A stretch of 64,000 nucleotides of DNA from Solenopsis invicta (GCF_016802725.1 NC_052673.1:9621037-9685036); one strand, 5' to 3'. Shown: positions 1 through 12,299, numbered from the stretch's first letter. Program-made: numbers and translations. The notes: a model not told the origin generated them from the letters alone.

Positions 1-236
1 CAAAAACAACCTGAAAATAACAGAAATAATTCAACATACTATTAGCGTCAGGAAATTCCTTATTGCTTTACAATTCGCACTGCAACCGATTTGAAGAATT
101 GCAATTCTGTTTCTCACAATTGGTCGAACTAAACAATACATTTAATAAATAAAGCCTTCAAACCGAGAAGCGGTAGAGAACAATTAAGACCGTCGTTCGT
201 AATGTAATTTGAGTACTTGATTTACTACACTCACAC

Positions 237-280
237 GCATGCACGCAAGCACGCACGCTCGCACGCACGCACGCACGCAC
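237..280. repeat. GCAC-type microsatellite
   Basis: This is a run of imperfect cacg/gcac tetranucleotides. It occupies the same place in unit 1 as the CA/GCAC run at 20341-20462 in unit 4 and the TA run near 6390 in unit 2, so the microsatellite differs in sequence between otherwise homologous units. Confidence 0.85.
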
Positions 281-1345
281 AATATGTATCTTCACGTACG
301 TTAACACAAATTTAATTAAAATCGAAATTTTTTACGAATTCATATCTAATGGGTAAAAAGAAAAAATGAATAAGCAGTTTTTACGCATTGACAATCCGAT
401 TATTAAAACCCACTGTATCAATTTGTACGATACGTAAACTTATTTCTATTTGTTTTATATGTATATCCAATTTTCATGAAATATTTGTGATAACTTTTAT
501 GGTTATATATATATGTAATGTTGTTGCGATAAAAGTTACTCATTGTTAGTTACATTGCAAGTAGAAGCATTCTGATACGCAATTTGAAATAAATATGGGT
601 GAAAGATAAAATATAAAATTTTTTTACTTTAGTACGTTACTTATCAGCGTATACTACATATTCAAATTATTATAGATCCTTGATGTCATGCGTGCATTAT
701 TTATTCGTATATCAAGGTTTCTGAGTTAAGCAAAGTCTACCTTTATTCCACTTTTTCAAAACTTTATTTATAAGAACATCAAACAAATTAAATAAGAATA
801 AAATATTAATTATAATAACTCACCAAAATAAAATGTTTATTCTGCATAGAATATTTATAAATAAATGACAGTATTTTTTAATATCACACATTGTCAGTCG
901 ATGTTATTTATTTAGTACAATAATTAATTTGAGCAAAAATTGCACATAATTTATCGACACGCAAGACGGAAGTAGTATGTAATATGTTAAAATGTAAATA
1001 CAAGTTGTCTAATAAATACGAGAAAAAAGTTTATTATTTATATTAGTACTCTTATAATCATTAAGTTATTTATTCTACAGATTAATTATTTTATAGATTA
1101 ATTTACTATTTTTGGTTTTTTAGATATTAAAGTTTAAAAACATAAAATTTTAATTATAAGAACATACTTGATTAATGCACCACTTAGTATGCAATAATAT
1201 TTTTATAAATCGTGTGTAATAAATATTTCATAACTTTAAGTATAGAATCTATTAGATGATAATTTGATAAATATAATCGTTAAATTTTAATAAAAAATAC
1301 TTATTATTATCAAAGTTACTAGATAAAACAGATATCAATAATACC

Positions 1346-1404
1346 ATAGAATGGTACTATGAATAATACCCTTATCAAAGGTATTATTCATAGTACCATT
1401 CTAT
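1346..1404. repeat. Perfect 25-bp inverted repeat, unit 1 only
   Basis: The arms at 1346-1370 and 1380-1404 are exact reverse complements separated by 9 bases. The matching sites in units 3 and 4 (about 15790-15835 and 21500-21545) have only the short ccaataatatctttgtcaaag stretch. The hairpin therefore arose or was kept in unit 1 alone, probably as a templated inverted duplication of the local sequence. Confidence 0.85.
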
Positions 1405-1839
1405 ATACATCTATGAATAATACCTTTGTCAAAGAATATAATTCGACATAATTTCTTTTTTATATTTCAGCGCCTCGAGCGCCTTTGTGTCTGTGTCTAA
1501 GCGGCTCACTTCGTCGGTGTCTCGCACTCAAACGTCACACTTCCGTTTGTTCCCGTACAGCTTCAACCCGGCGAATCTCATTTGTTTGTCACAACCGCTT
1601 TTTAAAAACTGTATTCTTTTTTCTCTTCTTTAGAATATTATTTACATCAATAAATACAGTCATGTTTTAAGTTTGTGTTATGGAGCAATTCTCTTCCGCA
1701 ACCTGCGCTTCTACAACAACCTTCTCTAACAATAACGAGTTATAAGTACGAGTATACTGTTATCTGTTAGTAATTAATACGTAAAAAGTAGGATTTTATG
1801 AAAATGTTCTAAAAAATGTGATTATCATATGCACAAAAT

Positions 1840-1845
1840 TTTATT
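1840..1845 (-). terminator. Poly-A signal of venom-allergen-like gene 1
   Basis: On the minus strand this reads AATAAA and lies about 90 bases past the stop codon of gene 1. The same signal lies at the same distance in the other units (12870-12875, 16245-16250, 21958-21963). Confidence 0.6.
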
Positions 1846-1932
1846 GTTAACCCAACACATTGTTATTAACCCAACACAACGTTAATAATTACAAGAACAA
1901 GAGAACTCCAAAAAAATACTTCCAATAAATTT

Positions 1933-4900
1933 TTATGTGTCTCGTTGTTCACGGGCTAGCACTGTAGTCTCCACCACACCACTTCTTAAAATACATGCTA
2001 CTATATTTATTGCTTTCTGTCTGTTGGATCTTGGGCGTTGAGTCTCTACAATTAAAAAAAAAGATTATATGACTAATTTAAAATTTTTTAATATATAATC
2101 TCAATATGCTTTTCTTAAACATAAAGTTTATTAAAGAGAATGTACATGTACATTAATTACCTTTATCTACACATCTAGAAACAACTTTCTTGCAATTTTC
2201 CACATCAGCGGGATCAGTGATAGTTATGGCGCAATATTTCTCATCCTTTTTTTTTATAGCAGCTGGAGCTGGGTCGTCAAACTACAGAAATGTGATTTTA
2301 TTATTTAAGGTTATTTCTGCTAAATGTTATGTCTGCTAAATAGTAAAATTTAAACATTTATAAGTTACAACTGTAATATACATTATTTGTGTATTATTAT
2401 AGACTACAAAATATTAAAAATTTTATATAATTATATAGAAATTAATAATTCCAACTTTCTATTTAATTGAAATATATAATTATGTTAACAATTTCACTTA
2501 CTTAATATAAAATAAAAATTAGTTATTTAGAGAAAAAAATAGTTTTAATATTCCTATTTGATTATAAATTTTTATTTTGGTATAATAATTAATATATATA
2601 ATCAAAGAGTGTTATTATTAGCAATAATTAGATTTTATAATTAAATTTAAAATAAAATTTTAGTAAATTATATATTATCTTGCATATCAAGCAATTTTTC
2701 TATTATATCTATTTTTACATAATTGTTGTTTTTATATAAATACGTACTACGCCACGCTTGGCTAAAACACAATGCAATACGTCGACTCTAGCTAACGGAT
2801 CATCTGCAACATATATTACAATATTGTTAATATAATTTCAAATGCATATGATCTTATGATTGAAATTATACATAATATTTGCTTAAAATTAATACGTAAT
2901 GTTTAATATTGACCTGGTTGATTTTCGCATTTTGGTAGTGTTCTTGCACATTCTGCTATATCCTTACGTAGAACTTTTAGTTTTTCAGTATCTGCGTAAA
3001 TTATCTGCGCAAACTAACACATCCAAATGGCAAGATTAATGATTATTGTATATAAACATTTTACATATAATCATTTTTTTTTAAATTGTCAAAATACATG
3101 ATATCCAGATGGCACAGTTATTCAGGAAAAATTCACAAACATTTTATTCAAAAGAATTACGTACGAACTTTTTCAAACAAATCATCTAGTATTAAAAATT
3201 AGCTCATTTTTCTAAGTTTAAAATGATTCAAAAAGCTGAACTGCTTAAGAATTTGTACTATATTCCAGATGGACACATGACACAATCTTTTTTGCGCTAG
3301 CAAATTGTTTTATAAACACTATATCTCATTGGCTCGGAGGTCTATATTTTAAAAGTTTAAAAATTCCTCAAAATAGTTTCGGGAAATTCTTCGAGTATTT
3401 TTAATAGTGTTCAGATATATTTAATAGGTGATCAAAACCAGTAGGCGTTTATTTGTAAGGATATAATTTTTCTGTTTGTTTTTAGAGGAATTTGTGACTC
3501 AAAAAGTAAAGCTTGTCAATCAATATTTGTATACATATACTCCCGCGTGATCAATTCTGCTGTTTTGTAAAATTAAAAAAGAATTATATTTTTATACATA
3601 TTTATGAAAAAATATGCTTTAATTACATGTTTTAAGTTTTCAACATCATATATTGAAGTGACCAATCAATCTTATACATGTATTAAGATAAGGTGTTCAC
3701 GGATCATTACTTATTGTTAAGTAACAGTTTCTATGCACGCAGAAGTCATGCAACCTTAGCAGAATGTTTGGATGACTAAGAGCTTAGAAATTTCTAAAAA
3801 AATATTTCTGAGAAAACAAATTTCCGATTACTTTTTACTTTGAAAGACATTTTTATTTTATCTAACGTTGAGAAAACGTTCTTTTGCAATATTAAAATAA
3901 ATATTTTTTTAATGAAATAAGTTTACTGCCCAACTCTAAAAAGATATAAAATGATTTCTTTTACATTATTAAACTTTTTGTGAATTGCTATATAAACTCG
4001 TTTTTATTGACATTTTCCGTTGTACTCAGCATCACAAAATAAATTTTTTTGTGATACTTTTTGAAGAGTAGAAGTAACTCTTTTAGCTGAGGTTATTGCA
4101 AATTTTTTAGCAATTTTTTGTTGTCATCTGGATACTTGATTAGCTCTAATAAATAATTAATAATTTTAATATTACAATAAGTATAAAAAAATTTTAATAT
4201 AATATGGCGATACATATATAAATAGAGGAAGAACGGTAAATGTGAAATATATATGCGATATAGTGGTTCAATATCGTGATATGTCGTATACATCATGTTT
4301 AATTTTACGAGCAACCGTAAAAATTTTTTCTTTACAGTCTTTAAACATTGTATGATGGTTACTGACAATTGACATGTGCTGTATATTTATGAAAACTAAA
4401 TTTTAATTTTGCAGTTAGCAGAACTTGTTACAGGTATAAATTCTCAACATAATTTTAAGAAGAATGTTACATAATAATTTTATACTCTAGACCTACTTAA
4501 AGGCCATATATGCGAATTTTTAAAAATATTATTGAATTTAATATGCTGCAATGTGTGTGTACAAATTTATGTGGCAAATACAATCGTGGTATATGTGGGC
4601 TGTAATTGTAGAATATAGTGGTTTGTCACATGCAACTCTCTTGCGACTTTACAATCTCATGGTTGACATTATATAATGTTTATTAAAAGCAAAAAAATTA
4701 TTTTAAAAGTATTGAGTTTTATTTGATAGATTTTTTAAGTAAAAATCTATGAAAAAACATTTTTTTTAAAATAAAATATATTTTATGAAATGTTATTAAA
4801 TTCTTGTTCTATGGTACATATTTGTGTGTAAAGTCTATGAATGCTCATTAATTAGTGTTTGTTTTTATAAAAAAACGTACTTTTTCATGATATTAATTAG

Positions 4901-5453
4901 TTTTCCGCGATTCCTTACATTCCATAAAAACCCATTTTCTCGCCTTTTTAGTAAATTGTAAAACGTTTGGGCTATGTATCCAATGAACTTCTACCTATAG
5001 AATGGTTGGTTAAACTCTATGGCGTTAGTTAGAATTGTGTTAATACTTACTACGCTAATGGCAAGAAAAGAAATAATGTTCTATAATTCTCTCCTTTTTT
5101 CGATATATGTAATTTTCTTTTTTCAGACAATTTTAATTTGAACAATTGAACAAGAATGCCTTCTACGGTCGTAGCTAGTCCTTCGTGCTTGTATTATCTG
5201 TGTGATTTTTTATACTTTCCTCAAGTTTAATGAACTGCGCGCCAAATTAATTTTTAGTCATAACACAATTCTAAATTATACAAGATGACTAGCTACGACC
5301 GTAGAAGGCATTCTTGTTCAATTTGTATTGATACAGCAATGGTCAAAATATTTCTCTATTACTTTAATTTGACATTTAATATTCTCTTTTAAAACATTAT
5401 AATTTCTGTGTACTTACAACTAGCAGACATGTAGCAAGGACGAAAATCTTCAT
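1933..5453 (-). CDS. Venom allergen Sol i 2/4-like gene 1, five exons, intact
   Basis: The product should be a small secreted venom protein of the ant Sol i 2/Sol i 4 family, which has an odorant-binding-protein-like helical fold. Its physiological ligand is not settled by sequence. Coding exons in order are 5418-5453, 2914-3013, 2748-2803, 2161-2281 and 1933-2045 (complement). Each junction has GT and AG, and the phases add up to exactly 142 codons, giving 141 residues. Exon 1 and the start of exon 2 encode a signal peptide (MKIFVLATCLLV, then FAQIIYA) with likely cleavage after residue 19. The mature part has seven cysteines at 34, 41, 57, 81, 94, 101 and 122. Seven is the number I associate with this family, where the odd one can link a dimer. 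The family's strongly conserved QPDDPLARVDV stretch spans the exon 2/3 border. Intron 1 is long (about 2.4 kb) and holds a MITE. The family call rests on memory of the family, with no search run. Confidence 0.88.
5142..5364. mobile_element. Foldback MITE, copy 1, in intron 1 of gene 1
   Basis: Long inverted arms (aagaatgccttctacggtcg on the left, its complement on the right, continuing for about 35 bases) lie inside a 223-bp insert flanked by the 8-bp direct repeat taatttga (5134-5141 and 5365-5372). The equivalent place in unit 3 (about 19428) has a single taatttga and no insert, so it is an empty site. An 8-bp target duplication suggests a hAT-type origin, although the outermost ends are not clearly symmetric. 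There is no coding capacity. Confidence 0.75.
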
Positions 5454-5537
5454 TCTTCAATATTTTAGTTGTAAATATATGGAGAACTTGTACGAAAAGC
5501 TTTATTCATTTAACGTATTGAGAATAATTCGACAGTG

Positions 5538-5545
5538 TATTTATA
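5538..5545 (-). promoter_or_regulatory. TATA box of venom-allergen-like gene 1
   Basis: On the minus strand this reads TATAAATA, 85-92 bases upstream of the ATG at 5453. It predicts a 5' UTR of about 55-60 bases. The motif and its spacing are preserved in genes 3 and 4 and deleted in relic gene 2. Confidence 0.6.
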
Positions 5546-6385
5546 TTCTAAAAAGGTCGTAATATGATATTTATCAAAGAATTATATATTACGTCTAACG
5601 GACTCCACGCTTTCTCCTTCTACCGATAACGAAAATTCTCCGACGTGTCATAAAAAAAAATCGGCGACGCAATATATCTTTTTCTGAGTAACATCACTCT
5701 TAAATATACGATCAAAATAATAACGCAAAAATATAAAGAAATTTATTACGATACTTATTTTTACTTTCGCATTGTATATTTTTATCTTACAAGGCATCAC
5801 ATGGAATCCGTCTCAGGTTTACACAAGCTTTCAGTATTTTGTAGTACAGATAAAAATAAGAGACACGTATTTTCTTATACGTGCCCAATTTCAATTTTAG
5901 GGAGTAAAACACCTATTTGAAAAAAATCGGTATTCTTCTTTCAAAGCGTGTATTGTCAAAACTATAAGAGATAGAGAGAAATGTTCTAATTGAAAGTTAA
6001 GTGTATGGCCCAAAGTGTACTTTATAACAGTAAAAAAAAAAAAAAATTTTTTTTTTTTTTCTTACCATTTTTAACTCCGTTCCTCCGTTTTTCTTTCATG
6101 AGCCGTAGCTATGCATAGCAACAGGGAATCATTTTGTTGCTCGCACTGTAACAATTTCCAAAGTGCGAAAATAATCTGAAAATACTAGGAAGTTCAACAG
6201 ACTGTCATTGTCAGTAAATTTCTTATTGACTCCCGATTCGCACTGCAACCGATTTGTAGAATTCCAATTCTGTACCTCACGATTGGTTGAACTAAGCGAC
6301 ACATTTAATAAATAAAGCCCGGAAACCGAGAAGTGGCAGAGAACAATTAAGACCGTCGTCCGTAATCTAATTCGAGTATTTGTTT

Positions 6386-6419
<34 letters not shown>

Positions 6420-7162
6420 AGAATAAAAATAGGATGTTCTATTTAAAAAAATTAATGTGACTTTGATGTAGACTTGGCGATGCCATCCAAGACAAGCTGA
6501 TAAAATCAGTAAATAGATCTTTTGAAATCCTACAACTTTTGTCTGAAACATTTTCTCTTCAAATACGAGGGAACAGAAATATTGAAAGGTTTTCACACTT
6601 TTTATACATCCTGTATATGTATCTGCACGTATGTAAACAAAAATTTAATTAAAATCTACATTTTTTACGGATTTAAACCTAATAAGAAAGAATGAATAAG
6701 CATCTGTTACGAAATGGCAGTCGGATTATTAAAACCCACGACTAAAACAATTTGTACGATACGTAAACTTATTTTATTTGTTTTATATGTACAATTTTTA
6801 TGGAATATTCGTGATCATTTTTATGGTTATATGTACGTAATGTTGTTGCGATAAAAGTGACTCATTGTTAGTTACATTGCAAATAAATGCACTCTGATAC
6901 GCAGTTTGAAATATGGGTGAAAAATAAAATATAATATTTTTTTACTTTAGTACATTATTTATACTACATATTCAAATTATTTTGATTTTTGAATGTCGTG
7001 CTTACACTATTTATTCTTATATCAAGATTTTTGAATCAAATAAAGTCTACTTTTATTTCACTTTTTAAAAATTTTATTTATTAGTACATCGAAAAAATAA
7101 AAATAAAATATTCATTTTAATAGCTCACCAAAATAAAATGTTTATTCTGCATAGAATATTTA

Positions 7163-8483
7163 CGAGGTGTGTTCAAAAAGTATCGCGAATTTTGTGTTTT
7201 TCAAAAATTATTTATTTATTCATGAATATCTATTTTGTCCCCTTCAAAGTAATCCCCATGAGATATTATACACTTGTGCCAACGGTTTTTCCAATCTTCG
7301 AAGCACTTCAAAAAATCATTTTTTTTTATCTTGTTCAGCTCCTCCTTCGATGCCGTCTTTATCTCGTCAAGCGTAGCGTAACGTCGTCCTTTCATGGGCC
7401 TCTTCAGTTTAGGGAACAAGAAAAAGTCACAGGGGGCCAGATCTGGGGAATACGGTGGCTGCGGCATCATTAGTGTGTTGTTTTTGGCCAAAAAGTCGCG
7501 CACAAGCAACGATGTGTGAGCAGGGGCGTTATCGTGGTGCAAAAGCCAATTTTTGTTCTTCCACAAATCCGGGCGTTTCTGGCGGATTGCTTCGCGCAAA
7601 TTGCGCATAACTTGCAGGTAATATTCCTTATTGACCGTTCTACCCTGTGGCAAGAACTCATGATGCACCACGCCCCTGCAATCGAAGAAAACTGTCAGCA
7701 AAACTTTCACATTCGACCGAACTTGGCGCGCTTTTTTCGGTCTTGGTTCGTGCGGCAGCTTCCATTGAGATGATTGAGCTTTGGTTTCCACGTCATAACC
7801 ATAAACCCACGATTCGTCACCAGTTATGACCCTCTGGAGCAAATTTGGGTCGTCGCGGACAGAGTCCAACATCTCATTAGCAATGTTCATGCGATGCTGT
7901 TTTTGGTCGCAATTGAGCAATTTTGGTACGAATTTCGCGGCGACCCGTCTCATGCCCAAATCATTGATAAAAATCGAATGGCACGAGCCAATCGATATGT
8001 TTAGGTCCTCAGCAACTTCTCTAACGGTGATTCGACGATTGGCCAATACCATTTTCTCCACTTCATTAATTTTTTCGTCTGTTGTTGAAGTGCTCGGGCG
8101 TCCGGCACACTCTTCGTCGTTCACATCTTCTCGGCCTTCTGAGAACATTTTGTACCACCGATAAACGTTGCTTCGGTCCAAGGTAGCTTCTCCGTATGCC
8201 ACAGTCAACATTCGGAATGCATCCGCGCACTTAATTTCGTTTTTCACACAAAATTTGATACAGGTTCTTTGATCCATTTTTTTGAATAGGTAAAAATCGA
8301 AGACGATCCAAAACACGTGCAAGCAAAGCAGCTGTCAACAATTAAGTGAACATTCAAAATGGCCGAGCTTGTCGGCATAAGTGAGAGACATGAGTACCAA
8401 CATAACGCCACAAAAAGATCGAAATTCGAATATACGTAACCCGAGAAAATTCAAAATTCGCGATACTTTTTGAACACACCTCG
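7163..8483 (-). mobile_element. Complete mariner transposon (DD34D) with perfect TIRs
   Basis: The 1,321-bp element is bounded by TA dinucleotides (7161-7162 and 8484-8485), the target duplication of Tc1/mariner elements. The terminal inverted repeats at 7163-7194 and 8452-8483 start cgaggtgtgttcaaaaagta and are identical over 32 bases. They enclose one uninterrupted transposase gene on the minus strand. On the left the element abuts array sequence (gcatagaatattta); on the right it abuts the Harbinger-derived block rather than the expected array sequence, so it inserted at or near the border of that block. Confidence 0.95.
7216..8277 (-). CDS. Mariner transposase, intact
   Basis: This 353-residue DD34D transposase cuts and pastes the element through its inverted repeats into TA sites. 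The N-terminal part (about 1-115) is the paired helix-turn-helix DNA-binding region, with RDRSNVYRWYK-like and REVAEDLNIS segments. The catalytic aspartates are visible at 154 (GDESWVYGYD), 249 (HHDNAPAHT) and 284 (YSPDLAPCDFF), with exactly 34 residues between the last two. I chose the ATG at 8277 because the protein then starts MDQRTCIKF, at the usual distance from the first helix; an in-frame ATG at 8322 would add 15 unrelated residues. No stops or frameshifts are present and the length matches the family (about 345-355). With identical TIRs this looks like a young, possibly still active copy. Confidence 0.95.
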   Translation of the reverse strand: MDQRTCIKFCVKNEIKCADAFRMLTVAYGEATLDRSNVYRWYKMFSEGREDVNDEECAGRPSTSTTDEKINEVEKMVLANRRITVREVAEDLNISIGSCHSIFINDLGMRRVAAKFVPKLLNCDQKQHRMNIANEMLDSVRDDPNLLQRVITGDESWVYGYDVETKAQSSQWKLPHEPRPKKARQVRSNVKVLLTVFFDCRGVVHHEFLPQGRTVNKEYYLQVMRNLREAIRQKRPDLWKNKNWLLHHDNAPAHTSLLVRDFLAKNNTLMMPQPPYSPDLAPCDFFLFPKLKRPMKGRRYATLDEIKTASKEELNKIKKNDFLKCFEDWKNRWHKCIISHGDYFEGDKIDIHE

Positions 8484-8593
8484 TAAGTCCGGCCAATGAA
8501 AACAAATTGTTTGAAATCACATGCAAAACAATGATGTATTTTGAGTAGTTTATTTTTGTGGTTAATATAATTATGAATTAGAGAAAAATTGAA

Positions 8594-9072
8594 TTGTTTT
8601 TTTTATTTTGCTTATCTTGGCAAAATTTATTGTTATTACAATGGCAAGCTATAAGAAGAAGAAGAACGAAACAACGGCGCTGTTGGGTTTGGCCTGTGAA
8701 CAGATTACGAAATGCTCAAGGATTTTATCATAATCTTGTTCAAGAATTGGTTCAAAGTGACCACGAGGAATTTTTGGGATTATATAGAATGTGACTTAAA
8801 CAGTTCAATTTATTAGTAAATTTGCTACATCCTCATATTAAGAAAAACAGCATTCGGACACCTCTATCTTCAGAACTGCGCTTAGCTGTCACTTTGTTGT
8901 AAGTAAAATTGTTGCAATTTAAATACATACATATAAATGTCGTTTGTAAAGTTATATTTTGTTGTGAATTTATTTAATATTAATATTTAATAATAGTAAT
9001 TATAACTTAGTTATTAGCATCATTGTAATCATGTCTTACGTTATATAAGTTTATATAAGTTACAAACAATTC

Positions 9073-9126
<54 letters not shown>

Positions 9127-10256
9127 TTTATTATTTCCTTTGAAATATCATAATGTTTATTGCAGATATTTATCTCAGTGATAGCGCTAAATTAAAACAT
9201 GCAGAATTTAGAATAGACAAGTCAACTGTTCACAAAATAGTAAATGAGACTTGTCAAGAGATTTGGATAGCGCTACAACCAATTGTTTTGAAACCTCCTA
9301 CTAAAGAAGATTGGAAATCCTTCAGCGAGGAATTTATGAGAAAGTGGCAATTTCCAAATTGTCTGGGAGCAATAGATGGACGTCATATAAGAATTCAGGC
9401 ACCACTCAATTCTGGATCGACATTCTACAACCATAAACAATTTTTCAGCATGATACTGCTTGCCATCTGCGATGCATCATATGAGTTTACTTGGGTTGAC
9501 ATCGGGCAATATGGTGAGTATATATTAATTTACTCTTCTCAATTTTTTTTTTTTTATTACACAAGTATATTACATCTCATATACAATTGTTATTCTATGA
9601 TTTATTTCCAGGTTCTATAAGTGATGGTGGAGTGTGGGTTAACACTGACTTTGCAAATGATATCGCTGCAGGCAATTTACCCTTGCCAGATCCCACACCA
9701 CTTCCAAAAATAAATATTCTTTTTTTTTGTGTTTATTGGTAACAAAGCTTTCCCACTTTTAACATATATGATGCGGCTCTATCCTCGTAAAAATCTTATT
9801 GATGACATGAAGATTTTTAATTATTGCTTATCACGTGCACGGCGTACGATAGAGGACGCCTTTGGAATTTTGACTCCACGATGGCGTATCTTGCACAAAC
9901 TTCTTTGTTTGTCAACAACCAACTGTAAAAATGTGTTGAAGACTCTCATCTGTCTATATAATTTTATTATGTATGGAGAAGAACAAGAGAATATGAACAA
10001 TCGTCAATATGGTACAACAGATTTAATTGATACCGAGGAGCGTGATAGCACCATTAGAGAAGGACAGTGGAGACTGCATTTTTCCCCACAATTTGCTGAA
10101 CTCGGTCGATTAGGTGCTAACCGTGCAGATTATGTAGCGAAAGAAATGAGAAATATCTTTAAAGGATACTTTGTTTCTCCAGTTGGTGTAGCTCAAGCTC
10201 CATGGCAATACGAATACACGTTCAGATGGGTTATTATTAATCCTTTTGTAATATAA
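8594..10256 (+). pseudogene. HARBI1-type Harbinger transposase, broken
   Basis: Three exon pieces are visible: 8594-8898, 9166-9513 and 9612-10256. The introns have GT-AG ends; the first holds a long AC microsatellite. The sequence follows the DDE_Tnp_4/HARBI1 plan: an N-terminal segment ending near HPHIKKNSIRTPLSSELRLA, then IDKSTVHKIVNETCQEIW, then the catalytic residues in CLGAIDGRHI, SISDGGVW and RRTIEDAFGIL. It is disabled in at least three places: a stop after GLYRM (8792-8794), loss of two bases just after the second exon begins (near 9177), and a frameshift in a T-run near 9720-9728. These are old inactivating changes. The family is clear; the exact start is not. Confidence 0.85.
9075..9124. 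repeat. AC microsatellite, about 25 repeats
   Basis: An uninterrupted AC dinucleotide run lies inside the first intron of the Harbinger transposase pseudogene. Confidence 0.95.
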
Positions 10257-10753
10257 TTTTTTATACATATGATATACAGAAAAAATTTGTTATTGCTGAA
10301 TTTATTTTGATTTCATAACTTAAAATAACTTTATTATATATTCAAAACAGTTTTTTGTTGTTTACAGAATTAAGATTTTGCTGAGTATCTAAAAATTAGC
10401 TGGATACAGACCTGAAAATAATTTTATTAAATCTTCAAAATAGTTATGATAAATTTTAAGCAATAAATAATGAATAATGCTACAAAACGTTTTAATACTC
10501 TAGCAGCTTTAATGTTCCTACATAATTGTTTTGATGGTCCAAAATTATTTTCAGATTTGCATCTACCTAAACTTTTATTTTAGCAAAATTGTTCTATTCC
10601 TGTGTACATGTATAAAAATATAAATATATAAACATTTTAGAATAACATAAGTATATTAACATGTATTATTAGACAGTAATGATACAAGTATAAATCATAT
10701 GAAAGTAAGATATATGTATATTATTGCTAACTTAGATGTAATAAACTTGAAAA

Positions 10754-12299
10754 TTATTTCTGAATGTATTTTGATTTTATAAGTTGAAGTACTTCCATCA
10801 TGCATTCAAGACGTTTTTCTTCGGGTACAGAATTAAGAGCATATCCAATGGCAGCCAAGACTGGATCATTAACAGATGAAGCTGAGGAAGGAATAGAACA
10901 TTCGTTTGATGTCATCAAAAAGTTTCCAAATTTCGTAGTGAAAGAAATCAGAGCTGTTGACTGCTTGTTGATAGCTTGCATAAGATCATCGTTTTTCTTT
11001 TTGCGTTTAGCAAAGTTATCAGGCTCGTGAATAATCCTTTTCGTTGATGAGGATATCCTTAGCATCGTTTTTAACACGTCCTTGGATGCTGATGCAGAAC
11101 ATTCTTTCACAATAAGGCTACTGGATGAAGGTGTGGACGCATGTAAAGCTTCATTTTCTTTATTTTCCTCAGTCGAGTATGCTGATGCATTGTTATCTGT
11201 AAATAATAAAAAAAAAGATTAATAAAAACTATGAATTTCTCAATTTATTCTACCTTACCACTCTACCTGTATATATTAATAGATCACTTACCGCTAATTA
11301 CTGATTCTAAATCATTCGTAGACCATATACTAGATGGAGACAAAAGCACTGATGCTTGTGGAGATGATGCTTGTGAAGATGGTACTTGTGGAGATGGTGT
11401 TTGTGAATATGGTGCTTGTACAGATAGTATTTGAGGAGACGTTGCTCGTGGAGACAGTCCTTGTAGAAACACTATTTGTGAAGATAGTAATCGTGGAGAG
11501 GTTACTTGTGGAGACAGTGCTCGTGGAGATAGTACTTGTGCAGACAACATTTGAGGAGATATTGTTTGTGGAGACAGTGTTGATCTTGCTGTTAATGAAG
11601 GTGATGGTAATGACAAGGTAAAATAAATATTGGAGAAGAGGAACTTTCTTCATTGGTCTTTTTCATTGAGTTTTTTGTTTGAGTTGTAATTACTAGTAGT
11701 CCTGAAACACCGTAATACATACCATTACCAAATATCACAATATCAATTATTAGGTTAATTTAATTTGCAAATAACAATTATATACTTTTGAGGCGTGATG
11801 TGATTTACTAAGAATAAACAAAGATTGTAAAATTGCCATTTTGGTACGTATAAAGGCTTTGTTTCTTGCACAGATCTTCCTTTCAGAGATGCTACAACTT
11901 TTTGTCTTTCCTTACCAAATCGCTGGCGAATACTGTATCACATTTTGGCGGTATATTTCCCTATTGATAACAGAAGTAAAAACTTGTAGTAATAATTTAA
12001 CTTAACTTTACCGTGATAGATAAACATATTGATTGATTTAATTATATACATCCCACATTTGTTTTGACAAGTTAATTATATACATCTGACATTTGTTTCG
12101 ACAAGTTAAAACCAATATTCTCTCAAGCTAAATCTTTACAAAAATCTTTTCCATCATATTCTTTCCAGTTTTTTGTATATAAAGCGGGATTTGCCTTGAC
12201 AAAAGCGATCAATTCCTGCTTTAGTAATGTATCTTATTCATCATCATCGTCGTTCTCTATCTCGTCAATGATATTTTCTTCAAATTGTTCTTCAGACAT
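10754..12299 (-). pseudogene. Harbinger accessory protein (MADF domain), broken
   Basis: This is the second protein expected of a PIF/Harbinger element; it binds DNA and helps the nuclease. It starts at 12299 with an acidic segment (MSEEQFEENIIDEIENDDDDE) followed at once by a stop, then MADF-like sequence (LIAFVKANPALYTKNWKEYD), a gap, and more MADF sequence at about 11945-11780 (a QRFGKERQKVVASLKGR segment ending in LCLFLVNHITPQK). A serine-proline-glutamine repeat follows at 11292-11605. The last exon, 10754-11196, is joined by a GT at 11290-11291 and an AG at 11197-11198 and ends in a helical tail (LNSVPEEKRLECMMEVLQL). The stop after the acidic segment and the damaged first half make it non-functional. 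Confidence 0.7.
11338..11585. repeat. 15-bp coding minisatellite in the Harbinger accessory gene
   Basis: About 16 imperfect copies of a 15-bp unit (ggagayagtrcttgt-like) are visible. On the minus strand they encode a pentapeptide repeat of the type L-S-P-Q-x. Because 15 is a multiple of three, all three frames of both strands stay partly open here, which explains overlapping apparent reading frames. Confidence 0.85.

Noticed and set aside
7138..8164. Several plus-strand open frames across the mariner
   Set aside because: They are antisense to the well-supported transposase and have no motifs of their own.
11330..11653. Three overlapping low-complexity frames
   Set aside because: They result from the 15-bp minisatellite; only the minus-strand S-P-Q frame fits the Harbinger accessory gene.
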